Origin: an uncultured Lachnospiraceae bacterium
Lineage (GTDB): Bacteria; Bacillota; Clostridia; Lachnospirales; Lachnospiraceae
Assembly: GCA_910579425.1 (NCBI GenBank)
Contig: CAJTVL010000005.1
Location: forward strand, 38,304-102,303
Length of the DNA: 64,000 bases
Direction: 5' to 3'
The notes under the pieces: model-generated
Databases searched by the model: none
Told to the model about the DNA's origin: nothing
What the model saw: the letters and a program-made list of their open reading frames with translations, nothing else
Shown: one piece after another, positions 51,962 to 60,164 of the stretch
How the letters are laid out: each line of letters opens with the position of its first letter
How positions within the stretch are numbered: the first letter of the stretch is position 1
Translations under genes and position numbers: made by a program

Positions 51962-53608
51962 TTAACCAAGCAGAGACAGGACGCCCTGGTTGGACTGATT
52001 TGCCTGTGCAAGCATAGCCTGCCCGGCCTGTGCAAGGATCTGATTGTTGGAGTATCTTACCATTTCGGTGGCCATATCCGTATCGCGGATCTGGGATTCT
52101 GCGGCGGTGGTATTCTCCACAATGTTATCCAGATTGTTGATGGTGTGCTCTAAGCGGTTCTGAACCGCACCAAGGTCGGAACGCTGTTGGGAAACCTTCT
52201 TGATCGCGCCCTTGAGGGTTTCAATCGTTTCTCTTGCGCTGTCCTCTGTGAGAACGCCCGTTTCTTTCAGGCCGTCAACTCCGATTCCGGCTGCGCTCAT
52301 GGCTTCAATTTTCACGCCGATGGTATTGTCTAAATTGCCTTCTGCCCCTACGTGCAGTGTGAACTCCAGCTTGGGGGCGGCAGAGCTTCCGTCTGAACCG
52401 TCTGCATTCTTAAAGTCAAAGTATTTTCCAATCTGCTCGGCGCCGATTTCTTTCATGGTACCGGTGCCGTCATCCAGATAGAGGCCTCCCTTATATACGC
52501 CAAACTCATCAAAGTAAGTTGACATATCCGCATCTTCAGCCAGGGCGGCAGACGTAGTGGTATTTCCGGTGCGGATGGGATTCCCTTTTGCCTCAAAGTA
52601 AGTACCAAGATCAGCTTCTGCAATCTGCTGAGAGCCGGTTTGGGGAGTCTGGGTTCCGTGCTGACCGGTTGTGTCGGCAGCTACTTTGTACAGCATTGCG
52701 CCGTCCTTGTACTTTAAGTCGCCATTCTCATCTAATTCAACATACTTGTCAAGAGTACCGGTGGTTGCGGCTGATGCGGCTGTTCCGGTTACTACAGCAA
52801 CACCGGTGGAAGTTGTTCCTGCACCTACATTAGCAGCCGCAAGATTGGCAGCCGTTACAAAAGTAAAACCTGTCTTTGCGGTAACAGTGCCATTATCAGC
52901 AACATCAAAATAAGTAGAAAGATTTGCATCTGTTACTTGCACATGATCGGTTGCCGATGTGCCGCCACCTGAGGGACTTACACATAATACATTTGTCCCA
53001 AGCGCAGTTGTATCCAATGCCATGGACGCTGCAGTTGCCCCGCTGGAGGCTGTGACCGCAGTCGTCTCACCTACAGCGTAGGCATTTTGGCCAGCCTTGA
53101 CGGCAATTGACATCTCCGCAAGCTTCTTTGCCTCAGCGTTCATGGAAACGGTCTTTTTAACAGCCGCCGTATCTGTCGCGGAATCGCCTTCTCCGCCTTT
53201 GAGCAGATAAAGCTCATTAAACTTGGTGGTCTCGGATACACGGTCGATCTCGTCAATCAGGGCGTCCACTTCACTCTGGATGTATTCGCGCTCCTCGGAA
53301 GAATTTGTTCCGTTGGCGGCCTTGGTTGCCAGCTCATTCATTCTCTGAAGCATGTCGTGTACTTCGGTGAGAGCGCCCTCAGCCGTCTGCACTGCGCTGA
53401 TGCCGTCCTGTGCGTTTAAGGAAGCCTGGGTCAGGCCTCTGACCTGCCTTCTCATCTTTTCGCTGATCGCCAGTCCTGCCGCATCATCCGCCGCGCGGTT
53501 GATCTTGTAACCGGAAGAGAGCTTCTCAGTGGATTTGGCCTGTGATTTTGTGGTCAGACCGAGCATTCTGTTGGAATTCATTGCTGTTAAATTGTGTTGT
53601 ACTACCAT
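51962..53608 (-). CDS. hag: Flagellin
   Basis: 548-residue filament protein, exported by the flagellar apparatus. Conserved D0/D1 ends: MVVQHNLTAMNSNRMLGL to about residue 140 and from about 455 to the C-terminal SNQGVLSLLG. The segment LQRMNELA (87-94) aligns with the TLR5-recognition helix. The variable middle is large and Thr/Ala/Gly-rich, with four copies of a motif like DANLSTYFD near 227, 331, 359 and 390, and a rare cysteine at 209. AAGGAGG at 53615-53621 serves the ATG. No other flagellar gene is in the window. Confidence 0.95.
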   Translation of the reverse strand: MVVQHNLTAMNSNRMLGLTTKSQAKSTEKLSSGYKINRAADDAAGLAISEKMRRQVRGLTQASLNAQDGISAVQTAEGALTEVHDMLQRMNELATKAANGTNSSEEREYIQSEVDALIDEIDRVSETTKFNELYLLKGGEGDSATDTAAVKKTVSMNAEAKKLAEMSIAVKAGQNAYAVGETTAVTASSGATAASMALDTTALGTNVLCVSPSGGGTSATDHVQVTDANLSTYFDVADNGTVTAKTGFTFVTAANLAAANVGAGTTSTGVAVVTGTAASAATTGTLDKYVELDENGDLKYKDGAMLYKVAADTTGQHGTQTPQTGSQQIAEADLGTYFEAKGNPIRTGNTTTSAALAEDADMSTYFDEFGVYKGGLYLDDGTGTMKEIGAEQIGKYFDFKNADGSDGSSAAPKLEFTLHVGAEGNLDNTIGVKIEAMSAAGIGVDGLKETGVLTEDSARETIETLKGAIKKVSQQRSDLGAVQNRLEHTINNLDNIVENTTAAESQIRDTDMATEMVRYSNNQILAQAGQAMLAQANQSNQGVLSLLG

Positions 53609-53631
53609 AATTTACCTCCTTGGCTTTACCT

Positions 53632-53651
53632 GATGTAAATCCTTTTACATC
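53632..53651 (-). promoter_or_regulatory. CsrA-type hairpin on the flagellin leader
   Basis: On the minus strand GATGTAAA-AGGA-TTTACATC, a perfect 8-bp stem showing AGGA in a tetraloop, ten bases upstream of the AAGGAGG ribosome site. CsrA binds GGA in hairpin loops and blocks hag translation in B. subtilis by bridging such a hairpin and the ribosome site. The match to that layout is close; no CsrA or FliW gene is in the window. Confidence 0.6.
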
Positions 53652-53827
53652 GGTGTGAGTTGTTTCTGCTTCTATAATGACCGGACAGATCCTCTGACGG
53701 GCTTTGGTCTTCGGCATCGGGCCGTCCGGTTATTACCTGGTAGGATTTTTTTTCACATATTTCTCCGGATGTTCCGGCTGTGCATAATATTTGGGGAGCT
53801 TTGCCCTCTGCTGCGGGTCTGTGATGT

Positions 53828-54205
53828 TCCTTTCAAGAACGGACAACACAACCGATCAGGGATACTGCATTACTTCATGAGTTCAAGGATTTTTATCTGG
53901 AAAAAGAGAAAAACATCCGCAATTACGCTCTTTGCATCATGGGGCTTAACACGGCCCTGCGCATCACGGATATTTTGGAGTTAAGATGGGGTGATCTTTA
54001 TGATTTTGATAAGAGCTGCTTTTTGGAGCATTTGGCTGTGATCGAGAAAAAGACCGGCAAACCCAACACCATCGCCTTAAACCAGACTGTGGTTGAGGTT
54101 CTCACCGCGTACAGGAATCAGCTTTCGCCTGTTCCCGAAAAAGGCACCTGTCTGTTTCCCAGCCGTAAGGGCACAAACAGGCCATGGGAATGCAACATTT
54201 GTTAA
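53828..54205 (+). pseudogene. Tyrosine recombinase remnant (phage-integrase type)
   Basis: Open frame without a good start codon, encoding PIRDTALLHEFKDFYLEKEK, then NTALRITDILELRWGDLYDF (first catalytic Arg region), KTGKPNTIALNQTVVEVL and TCLFPSRKGTNRPW. It stops where the H-x-x-R and Tyr parts should follow; a terminator hairpin occupies that spot. Only about half of a recombinase catalytic domain remains. It is divergent from and next to flagellin. Confidence 0.75.
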
Positions 54206-54230
54206 CAGAATGTTGCATTCGCCTTTTTTT
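54188..54230 (+). terminator. Intrinsic terminator at the recombinase remnant
   Basis: Perfect 12-bp arms GAATGCAACATT and AATGTTGCATTC, 9-base loop, then GCCTTTTTTT. The left arm is within the last codons of the remnant. Confidence 0.85.
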
Positions 54231-54368
54231 ATGCGTCTGGACGCAAAAAAGAAATATATTGTTTCGCATAAGTCGGAAAAGATGGTAAAATAAAGAAACC
54301 AGGATTTCATGTGCCGCTTTGCGGTGCGCTGCCACGCCATAAAAGTTTGGCTGTCCGGAAAGGAGTAA

Positions 54369-55331
54369 ATGATGGATCAGGCATTGTTTGAGATATATGA
54401 AAGGAATTTTCCTTTTAATATAAGGAAGAAGGACACGGTTTTGCAGATTTTAGGCCACAGGGATAATGTTGTCCTGGAGCGAAGGGAGGAAGGGAAGGGG
54501 CTGATCGGAGTGTCGGTGATTCACCGGAATGCCGTGCTGATGCTATGTGTTGACGGAAAGTACAGAAACCGGGGAATCGGTACACAGCTTTTGGAAAAAT
54601 CCGAGCAGTTGGTCAGGGAGCGGGGTTTTAGCGAGATCGTGATCGGAGCCGGCCACGATTATCTCATGCCGGGAGTGCCCACCTCCAGGCGGTATTTTCA
54701 GGCGGAGAATGAGAGGCTTTACGAAAATCTGGATGAGTCGGCCGTCCTCTTTTTTGAAAAACGGGGATATGTCCATTCTTGGGAATGTAATTGTTTTGAT
54801 ATGATGGTTTCCTTTAACGGGCAGGAGAAGGAGGACGGGGGAATTTCCGTGTCAGGGGATGCAGAGGAAGGAGCCCCTCAGGTGCAGGGATGCCGGGTGG
54901 GCGATCAGATTTCGGGCATCACTTACCGATGGGCGCAGCAGGAGGACTTAAGGAGGATATGCGAGTGTACGCAGGATGCCTGCCCGGAATTTACAGAGTA
55001 CTACCAAAATGAGAGCCTGTATGCGAAGGACAGTGACGAGAGAGCCTTGATCGCAGTGGCGCAGGAAGGCCAGGTGGCAGGAACCCTGATCGTGGGGGTG
55101 GAAGATAAGGAGAAGCAAATTGGAAGCGTGGGCTGTACCACGGTCAGACGCAGCTTTCAGGGAAGGCATATTGCGGTAAATCTTGTCTGTATCGGGACAG
55201 GGCATTTGCGAAAGATGGGAATGAGGGAAGCCTTTTTAGGCTATACCTATAGCGGTCTGGATCATCTCTATGGCTATGCGGGTTATAAAATCCGGGTTTA
55301 TTATATGATGGCAAAAAAGGCTTTGGGGTAG
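54369..55331 (+). CDS. Double GNAT-domain acetyltransferase
   Basis: 320 residues with two GNAT folds. The first (about 30-160) has the acetyl-CoA loop KYRNRGIGTQLLEKSEQL and FFEKRGY; the second (about 195-320) is less typical (RRSFQGRHIAVNLVCIGTGH; YGYAGYKI). Two adjacent ATGs; the second, at 54372, has the better spacing from AAGGAG. Acceptor unknown. Confidence 0.8.
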   Translation: MMDQALFEIYERNFPFNIRKKDTVLQILGHRDNVVLERREEGKGLIGVSVIHRNAVLMLCVDGKYRNRGIGTQLLEKSEQLVRERGFSEIVIGAGHDYLMPGVPTSRRYFQAENERLYENLDESAVLFFEKRGYVHSWECNCFDMMVSFNGQEKEDGGISVSGDAEEGAPQVQGCRVGDQISGITYRWAQQEDLRRICECTQDACPEFTEYYQNESLYAKDSDERALIAVAQEGQVAGTLIVGVEDKEKQIGSVGCTTVRRSFQGRHIAVNLVCIGTGHLRKMGMREAFLGYTYSGLDHLYGYAGYKIRVYYMMAKKALG

Positions 55332-55452
55332 TTCCCGGCCGTGCAGGAGCTTGAGAGAGAAGGGCCTGTAAAAGGGACGGTGCAGGATTGCGGAAGGGAT
55401 ACTCGGGTGCGCAAGTGACGGCCCGGGATTGGGGAAAGGATGGCGGAAGATC

Positions 55453-56214
55453 ATGGAAGCGGAAGAATTACTTAAGAAACGGCTGCGGGAGCTGGCGAGA
55501 AAATGCTATCAGAATAACCAGTACACCTTTACCGGTTTTCTTGGCCCGGCGGATATGGAGTGTTTTTACGGGCTGGAAAGGGAGCTTTCCTATGTTCCTT
55601 ATAAGATATGGGGTGGAAGTGAGTTCTGTGAGCGGGCGATGCTCCGGTTCGGAGGGGAGCAGGAGCTGGGGTATGAAGAGGACTTTCCGATTGCCTGTAT
55701 TGCCGCAAAGCCTCTGGCGGCAAAGTTTGCAGATGCTCTCAGCCACAGGGATTTTCTGGGAGCGCTTATGAATCTCGGGATTGACAGAAGCACTCTGGGG
55801 GATATTTGGATGATAGAAAATACGGGATATATTTTCTGCCTGGAGAGTATGGCGGATTTTATTGCCGAAAACCTTGGAAAAGTAAAGCACACTTCTGTCC
55901 AGTGCAGCCGAACCCGGGAGATTCCTGATTTTGCAGGTACAGACAGGCAGGAGATCAGAATCCAGGTGGCTTCCGGGCGGATTGACGCCGTGCTGGCCAG
56001 GGTGTATAAGCTTTCCCGGAGTCAGGCCCTGGAGCTTTTCCGGCAGAGAAAGGTGCTTTTAAACGGCAGGATCTGTGAAAATAACAGTGTGTCTCTGACC
56101 CAGGGAGACCGGGTAAGCGCAAGGGGCTATGGAAGATTTGACTATCTGGGAGAGCAGAGTGTCAGCAAAAAGGGCAAGTCAAATGCCGCCGTTATTTTTT
56201 ATGGAAAGCGCTGA
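55453..56214 (+). CDS. ylmH: YlmH-family RNA-binding protein with S4 domain
   Basis: 253 residues. N-terminal domain with YTFTGFLGPADMECFYGLER and LGALMNLGIDRSTLGDIW, and a C-terminal S4 RNA-binding domain (SGRIDAVLARVYKLSRSQAL; VLLNGRICENNSVSLTQGDR). YlmH proteins act on stalled large ribosomal subunits in Firmicutes and are linked to division gene clusters; here the usual sepF-yggT neighbours are absent. ATG 55453 chosen; the frame opens slightly earlier. Confidence 0.88.
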   Translation: MEAEELLKKRLRELARKCYQNNQYTFTGFLGPADMECFYGLERELSYVPYKIWGGSEFCERAMLRFGGEQELGYEEDFPIACIAAKPLAAKFADALSHRDFLGALMNLGIDRSTLGDIWMIENTGYIFCLESMADFIAENLGKVKHTSVQCSRTREIPDFAGTDRQEIRIQVASGRIDAVLARVYKLSRSQALELFRQRKVLLNGRICENNSVSLTQGDRVSARGYGRFDYLGEQSVSKKGKSNAAVIFYGKR

Positions 56215-56259
56215 GGCTTTTGAGAGGTCTGCATATTGGACGAGAAGGAGAAATTAAAA

Positions 56260-57177
56260 ATGCTGTTACTGGAACAGATGATCGTGCTTTTCATTTTAAT
56301 GGGGATTGGATTTTTCTGTTATAAAAAGGGGATCATTACGGACGAGGTGAGCCGGAAGCTTTCGGCGATTGTGGTGAATATTGCGAACCCCGCGCTGGTG
56401 CTGACTGGCGGTATGGGGGAGGAGAAAATTTCGGGACAGGAGCTCAAGCTGACCATTGTAATTTCGCTTATTATGTATGCGGCCCTTCTGGCGCTGGCGA
56501 TGGTTTTGCCAAGGCTGCTGCGTGTGGAAGAGAAAAGCAGGGGAACCTACAGGGCGATGACTGTGTTTTCCAATATCGGGTTTATGGGGTTTCCGGTAAT
56601 CAATGCCCTTTATGGCAGCAGCGCTCTGCTCTATGCCACTTTTTTTGTGATCCCTTATAATATCTTGATTTACACTTACGGAGTATCGGCGATTGCGGGC
56701 AGAAGCAGAGAAAAAGAGAGGAAAGGTTTTTCCCTGAAAGGGATTTTCAATGTGGGCTTTGTGGCGTGTATCGTGACCATCATGATCTATTTTGCAAATT
56801 TGGGCCTGCCTGCCTTTGTGGAGAGTACGCTGACCCATTTAAGCAATCTGACCTCGCCGCTGAGCATGATGGTGATCGGTGCTTCCCTTGCAGCGATCGA
56901 TCTGCGGGAGCTCTTTACGGACGCAAAACTCCTTCTGTTTTCTGCCATTAAGCTGGTAGTGATACCGATCATAGGGCTTTGGGTGATCCGGCAGTTTGTG
57001 GACAGTGAGCTGCTCCTTGGGGTATGTCTTGTGATGCTGGCAACCCCGGTGGGAAGCATGACCGCTATGCTGGCACAGCAGTATGAAGGGGATTATGAGA
57101 TGGCCTCCAAGGCCGTGGCGCTTACCACAATCCTGTCGGTAGCCACCATGCCGCTGGTGTCGGGGATTATGATGTGA
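56260..57177 (+). CDS. AEC-family transporter (auxin efflux carrier type)
   Basis: 305 residues, about ten membrane helices. LFILMGIGFFCYKKGIITDE at the N-terminus, VFSNIGFMGFPVINALYG, and VMLATPVGSMTAMLAQQY near the end fit the AEC family, which moves organic acids or amino acids. A TTG at 56236 opens the frame; AAGGAG lies nine bases before ATG 56260. Confidence 0.85.
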   Translation: MLLLEQMIVLFILMGIGFFCYKKGIITDEVSRKLSAIVVNIANPALVLTGGMGEEKISGQELKLTIVISLIMYAALLALAMVLPRLLRVEEKSRGTYRAMTVFSNIGFMGFPVINALYGSSALLYATFFVIPYNILIYTYGVSAIAGRSREKERKGFSLKGIFNVGFVACIVTIMIYFANLGLPAFVESTLTHLSNLTSPLSMMVIGASLAAIDLRELFTDAKLLLFSAIKLVVIPIIGLWVIRQFVDSELLLGVCLVMLATPVGSMTAMLAQQYEGDYEMASKAVALTTILSVATMPLVSGIMM

Positions 57178-57254
57178 GATTGGAGTTGAAAGGGAGAGGA
57201 TTTCTTTTCAAGCCCTATCGCGTAACATTCCATTCTGTTCTTTGGGAGAGGCCG

Positions 57255-57292
57255 GGGGCAGGCATTAGCTATCCTGCCGCCCTAAGTTTTCC
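57255..57292. terminator. Hairpin between AEC and Uma2 genes
   Basis: GGCAGG and CCTGCC around a 10-base loop, followed by TAAGTTTTCCC. Weak terminator between convergent genes. Confidence 0.4.
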
Positions 57293-57304
57293 CTTAAGTC
57301 AGTA

Positions 57305-57874
57305 TCAGAACGAAATATTCAGTAAATCAGCAATATCAGAGAAATTGATGTATAAATCATCATAAATATTGACCTTGACTGTAGAGTCAAAGGAGTACTG
57401 GATATTCAGCTTGTTTCCCTCGAAATAATTAATGGTAATCGTCTTACGACGGGGATCCACAATCCAATATTCCCGTACATTGGCATTTTTGTAATAGTAT
57501 AGCTTGCGGATGTAATCATCTGCCGCAGTGCTTGGAGAAACAATTTCGATGATGAAGTCAGGGGCGCCGTTGCAGCGCTTACCGTCCAGTTTGTCCCTGT
57601 CACATACGATCATAAGATCGGGCTGAACAATGGTGAGGGGGGTGTCGGATAATTTTACATCGAATGGGGCATGGAAAACCCTGCATGGATAGTTTCTGCT
57701 TTTTATATAGGAGTTCAGTATGGTTGTCAGCTCTGTGGAGAGTGTCTGATGCTCTTGTGAGGGGCCGGCCATGTAATAGATCTGGTCATCAAAGACTTCT
57801 GCCCTGATATTTTCCGGAAGAGCTTCATATTGCTCTAAAGAAGTAATTTGAGGCTGGGGCTGCAATGCAGACAT
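57305..57874 (-). CDS. Uma2-family endonuclease-like protein (DUF820)
   Basis: 189 residues of the PD-(D/E)XK Uma2 fold: EVFDDQIYYMAGPSQEHQTL, catalytic D in IVQPDLMIVCD, E in APDFIIEIVSPST and K in RKLYYYKNANVREYW. A start nine codons earlier (57901) is possible but lies before the AAAGGAAG site. Family is common in Firmicutes and cyanobacteria; role unproven. Single gene. Confidence 0.85.
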   Translation of the reverse strand: MSALQPQPQITSLEQYEALPENIRAEVFDDQIYYMAGPSQEHQTLSTELTTILNSYIKSRNYPCRVFHAPFDVKLSDTPLTIVQPDLMIVCDRDKLDGKRCNGAPDFIIEIVSPSTAADDYIRKLYYYKNANVREYWIVDPRRKTITINYFEGNKLNIQYSFDSTVKVNIYDDLYINFSDIADLLNISF

Positions 57875-58025
57875 GGACTTCACTTCCTTTCGTGGCGTCA
57901 TATATTTGTTTCCTTTGGGCTGTCAGTCAGATCAAGAACCCTGGAGATACTTCTTCCCTATATTATAATTTGTGTTTCTGCATTATACAATGATTATTAT
58001 AAAACGGTTTTATTATTTAACATCG

Positions 58026-58054
58026 TTGACAATTGTGTCTAATGATGTTAAACT
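58026..58054 (+). promoter_or_regulatory. Promoter of the BlaI/M56 operon
   Basis: TTGACA, 17-base gap, TAAACT. Operator 1 lies between and over these boxes. Confidence 0.75.
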
Positions 58055-58083
58055 AAACACAAACGTGTCTAATGGTATTAGAC
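58037..58083. promoter_or_regulatory. Two BlaI-type operators
   Basis: Operator 2 (58067-58083) is a perfect palindrome GTCTAAT-GGT-ATTAGAC. Operator 1 (58037-58053), GTCTAAT-GAT-GTTAAAC, is the same with two changes in the right arm. Centres are 30 bases apart, about three helix turns. Placement over the promoter fits autorepression by the BlaI-family product. Confidence 0.75.
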
Positions 58084-58140
58084 AAGAAAGCTTTTGACCC
58101 CGGTTTGTGCCGCCGGCCTGGCGGAAGAATGGAGAGTTCT

Positions 58141-58497
58141 ATGGAACAATTCAAATTAGGTGAAATGGAACAGCGCTTTGCGGATATGATATGGAGGGAG
58201 GCGCCGATTGCCTCTGGGCAGTTGGCGAAGCGGTGCGGGGATGAATTTGGATGGAAAAGGACGACGGCCTATACCATGCTGAAAAGGCTTTGCGACAGGA
58301 AGCTTTTTGTCAATGAAAACGGTATGGTTACGGTGCTCATGACCAGGGAGGAGTTTCAGGCGGCTCAGGGGGAGCAGTTTATCAATGATGTTTTTGATGG
58401 TTCCCTGCCCCGTTTTCTTGAGGCTTTTTCCCAAAGGAAAAAAATGAGTCCCAAAGAAGTGGAAGCCCTGAAAAAAATGATTGACGAGATGGAGTGA
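58141..58497 (+). CDS. BlaI/MecI-family repressor
   Basis: 118-residue winged-helix repressor: LGEMEQRFADMIWREAPIAS, KRCGDEFGWKRTTAYTMLKR (recognition helix), then FINDVFDGSLPRFLEAF, the dimer and cleavage region. GGAG six bases before ATG 58141 decides the start. Known relatives are cut by the partner M56 protease upon antibiotic sensing. Operon mate of the M56 gene; no beta-lactamase or PBP2a gene is nearby. Confidence 0.9.
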   Translation: MEQFKLGEMEQRFADMIWREAPIASGQLAKRCGDEFGWKRTTAYTMLKRLCDRKLFVNENGMVTVLMTREEFQAAQGEQFINDVFDGSLPRFLEAFSQRKKMSPKEVEALKKMIDEME

Positions 58498-58523
58498 ACA
58501 ATTGAGGGAGGAGGTATAGAGGA

Positions 58524-60149
58524 ATGGAACAAATGCTGATCAGAGTTTTGAATATGAGTCTTACGGCAGGGATTGTGATTCTGGCCGTGATGTCGGCGCG
58601 GCTTATGCTTCGGAGAGCACCGAAGATTTTTTCCTATGTTCTGTGGCTGGCAGTGCTTTTCAGGCTGTTATGCCCACTTTCCTTTTCCCTGGATTTTTCT
58701 CTGCTGGGGATGTTGAAAGCGCCGCTGCCGCAGCGGGGGCAGATGCAATATATTCCGGAAAATATCGGTCTTATGAGGCGGCCGGAGATTAGCCTGCCGG
58801 GGGATATTGTGACTGATATAGTCAATTCATCTCTGCCTGCAGGTACGCCGGAGGCTTCCATGAATCCCATGCAGGGAATTTTGTTTGCAGGCGCTGTTAT
58901 CTGGCTGGCAGGAGTATTGACTATGATAGTCTATAGTATGGTATCCTATGGAAAGTTGAGAATTCGTTTAAGGGGAGCGGCAGCGGAGGAAGGGGCAGGC
59001 CGGATTTACCGGACAGAGTGGCTGGAAACAGCCTTTGTCTGCGGCCTTTTTTGTCCGCGGATTTACCTGCCCCTGGCCTTGGGGGAGGAAGAGAAGGACT
59101 ATATCCTGTTGCATGAACAGATTCATATCAGAAGAGGCGATCAGATCTGGCGGACCCTGGGCTATCTTGCCCTTTGTATCCACTGGTTCAACCCGCTGGT
59201 GTGGATTGCTTTTTACTTAAGCGGGAAAGATATGGAGATGTCCTGCGACGAGGCTGTGATCAGGAAAATGGGAAGCGGTGTGAGGAAGGATTATTCCGCA
59301 TCCCTTCTCTCCCTGGCCTGCGGCAGGAGGGTTATGCCGGGGCTCCCTCTGGCCTTTGGGGAAGGGCAGACGGGCAGCAGGATCAAAAATCTTCTTCATT
59401 ATAAACGGGTAGGAAAGAGCGTGGCGCTGCTTTTGGGAGCAGTCTGTCTTCTGGCGTCTGCTCTGCTGGCGGCCAATCCGGGAAAGGGCGGACAGTCGGG
59501 ATACAGAGACGGGCTTAGCTGTTATGACATTCCCCTGGGGGAGGGAAGGCTTTTCTGGGGAATGAGCCGGGAAGAACTCACAGCCGTTATGGGTGAGCCC
59601 TCCGCAGAAGAGGTCAGCGAGGCAGGAACGACTATGACCTATGATATTTCCAAGGATGGTGCTTTAATGGACACAGAACTGGGCGGCGGCTCCCAGGCGA
59701 TTTTTTATGTGGGAGATCATAACCTGACAGACCCGGAAGACATGGGAGGCGAAAAGCTCTCCTCCGGCCTTTGCGGTATTATGATGACCTTAAGTCCCAC
59801 CACGAAAGAGAGAATTTTAGACCGCCTGTCAGATTTTTACGGGGAGCTGTCCCCTTCCGGCGGCGGTACCTCTATGGAAATGCAGCTTCGGCAGGCAAAT
59901 CTGGGGTATTTCAACGAGACCCATTTTTGCGAGGCATGGAGGATTGGAAATTTGCCGGATGAAGAATATGAGAGGCTTACGGCAGTCTTTCGGGCCAACG
60001 AGGAGGACAGGCCGATCGATGGAGAAAATTTACTGATGTATATTTACATTTGGGGCGTGGAGGAAGGAGATTCCTATCCTTGTGTGGTGCAACTGGATGT
60101 TTCCATGATGGGGACGCTGGCGTATTTGACGCAGGGGAGAGACAGTTAG
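58524..60149 (+). CDS. M56-family (BlaR1-like) membrane metalloprotease
   Basis: 541 residues. Four membrane segments at about 10-30, 35-55, 115-135 and 305-325, with zinc site LLHEQIHIRRGDQIWR (H197, E198, H201) and the later EMSCDEAVIRKMG between the third and fourth. In place of the BlaR1 penicillin-binding domain, a roughly 200-residue extracellular C-terminal domain of unknown type follows (FWGMSREELTAVMGEPSAEE). It should sense an unknown signal and cleave the BlaI-family repressor. Confidence 0.88.
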   Translation: MEQMLIRVLNMSLTAGIVILAVMSARLMLRRAPKIFSYVLWLAVLFRLLCPLSFSLDFSLLGMLKAPLPQRGQMQYIPENIGLMRRPEISLPGDIVTDIVNSSLPAGTPEASMNPMQGILFAGAVIWLAGVLTMIVYSMVSYGKLRIRLRGAAAEEGAGRIYRTEWLETAFVCGLFCPRIYLPLALGEEEKDYILLHEQIHIRRGDQIWRTLGYLALCIHWFNPLVWIAFYLSGKDMEMSCDEAVIRKMGSGVRKDYSASLLSLACGRRVMPGLPLAFGEGQTGSRIKNLLHYKRVGKSVALLLGAVCLLASALLAANPGKGGQSGYRDGLSCYDIPLGEGRLFWGMSREELTAVMGEPSAEEVSEAGTTMTYDISKDGALMDTELGGGSQAIFYVGDHNLTDPEDMGGEKLSSGLCGIMMTLSPTTKERILDRLSDFYGELSPSGGGTSMEMQLRQANLGYFNETHFCEAWRIGNLPDEEYERLTAVFRANEEDRPIDGENLLMYIYIWGVEEGDSYPCVVQLDVSMMGTLAYLTQGRDS

Positions 60150-60164
60150 AGCGTGTTTGAAAAT

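Noticed and set aside
53700..53745. Sigma-28 promoter for flagellin
   Set aside because: A CCCGATG-like -10 exists on the minus strand, but no TAAA at the needed distance, so no promoter was called.
55332..55452. Small gene or RNA between the double GNAT and ylmH
   Set aside because: No ribosome site with a sensible frame and no clear hairpin; looks like plain spacer.
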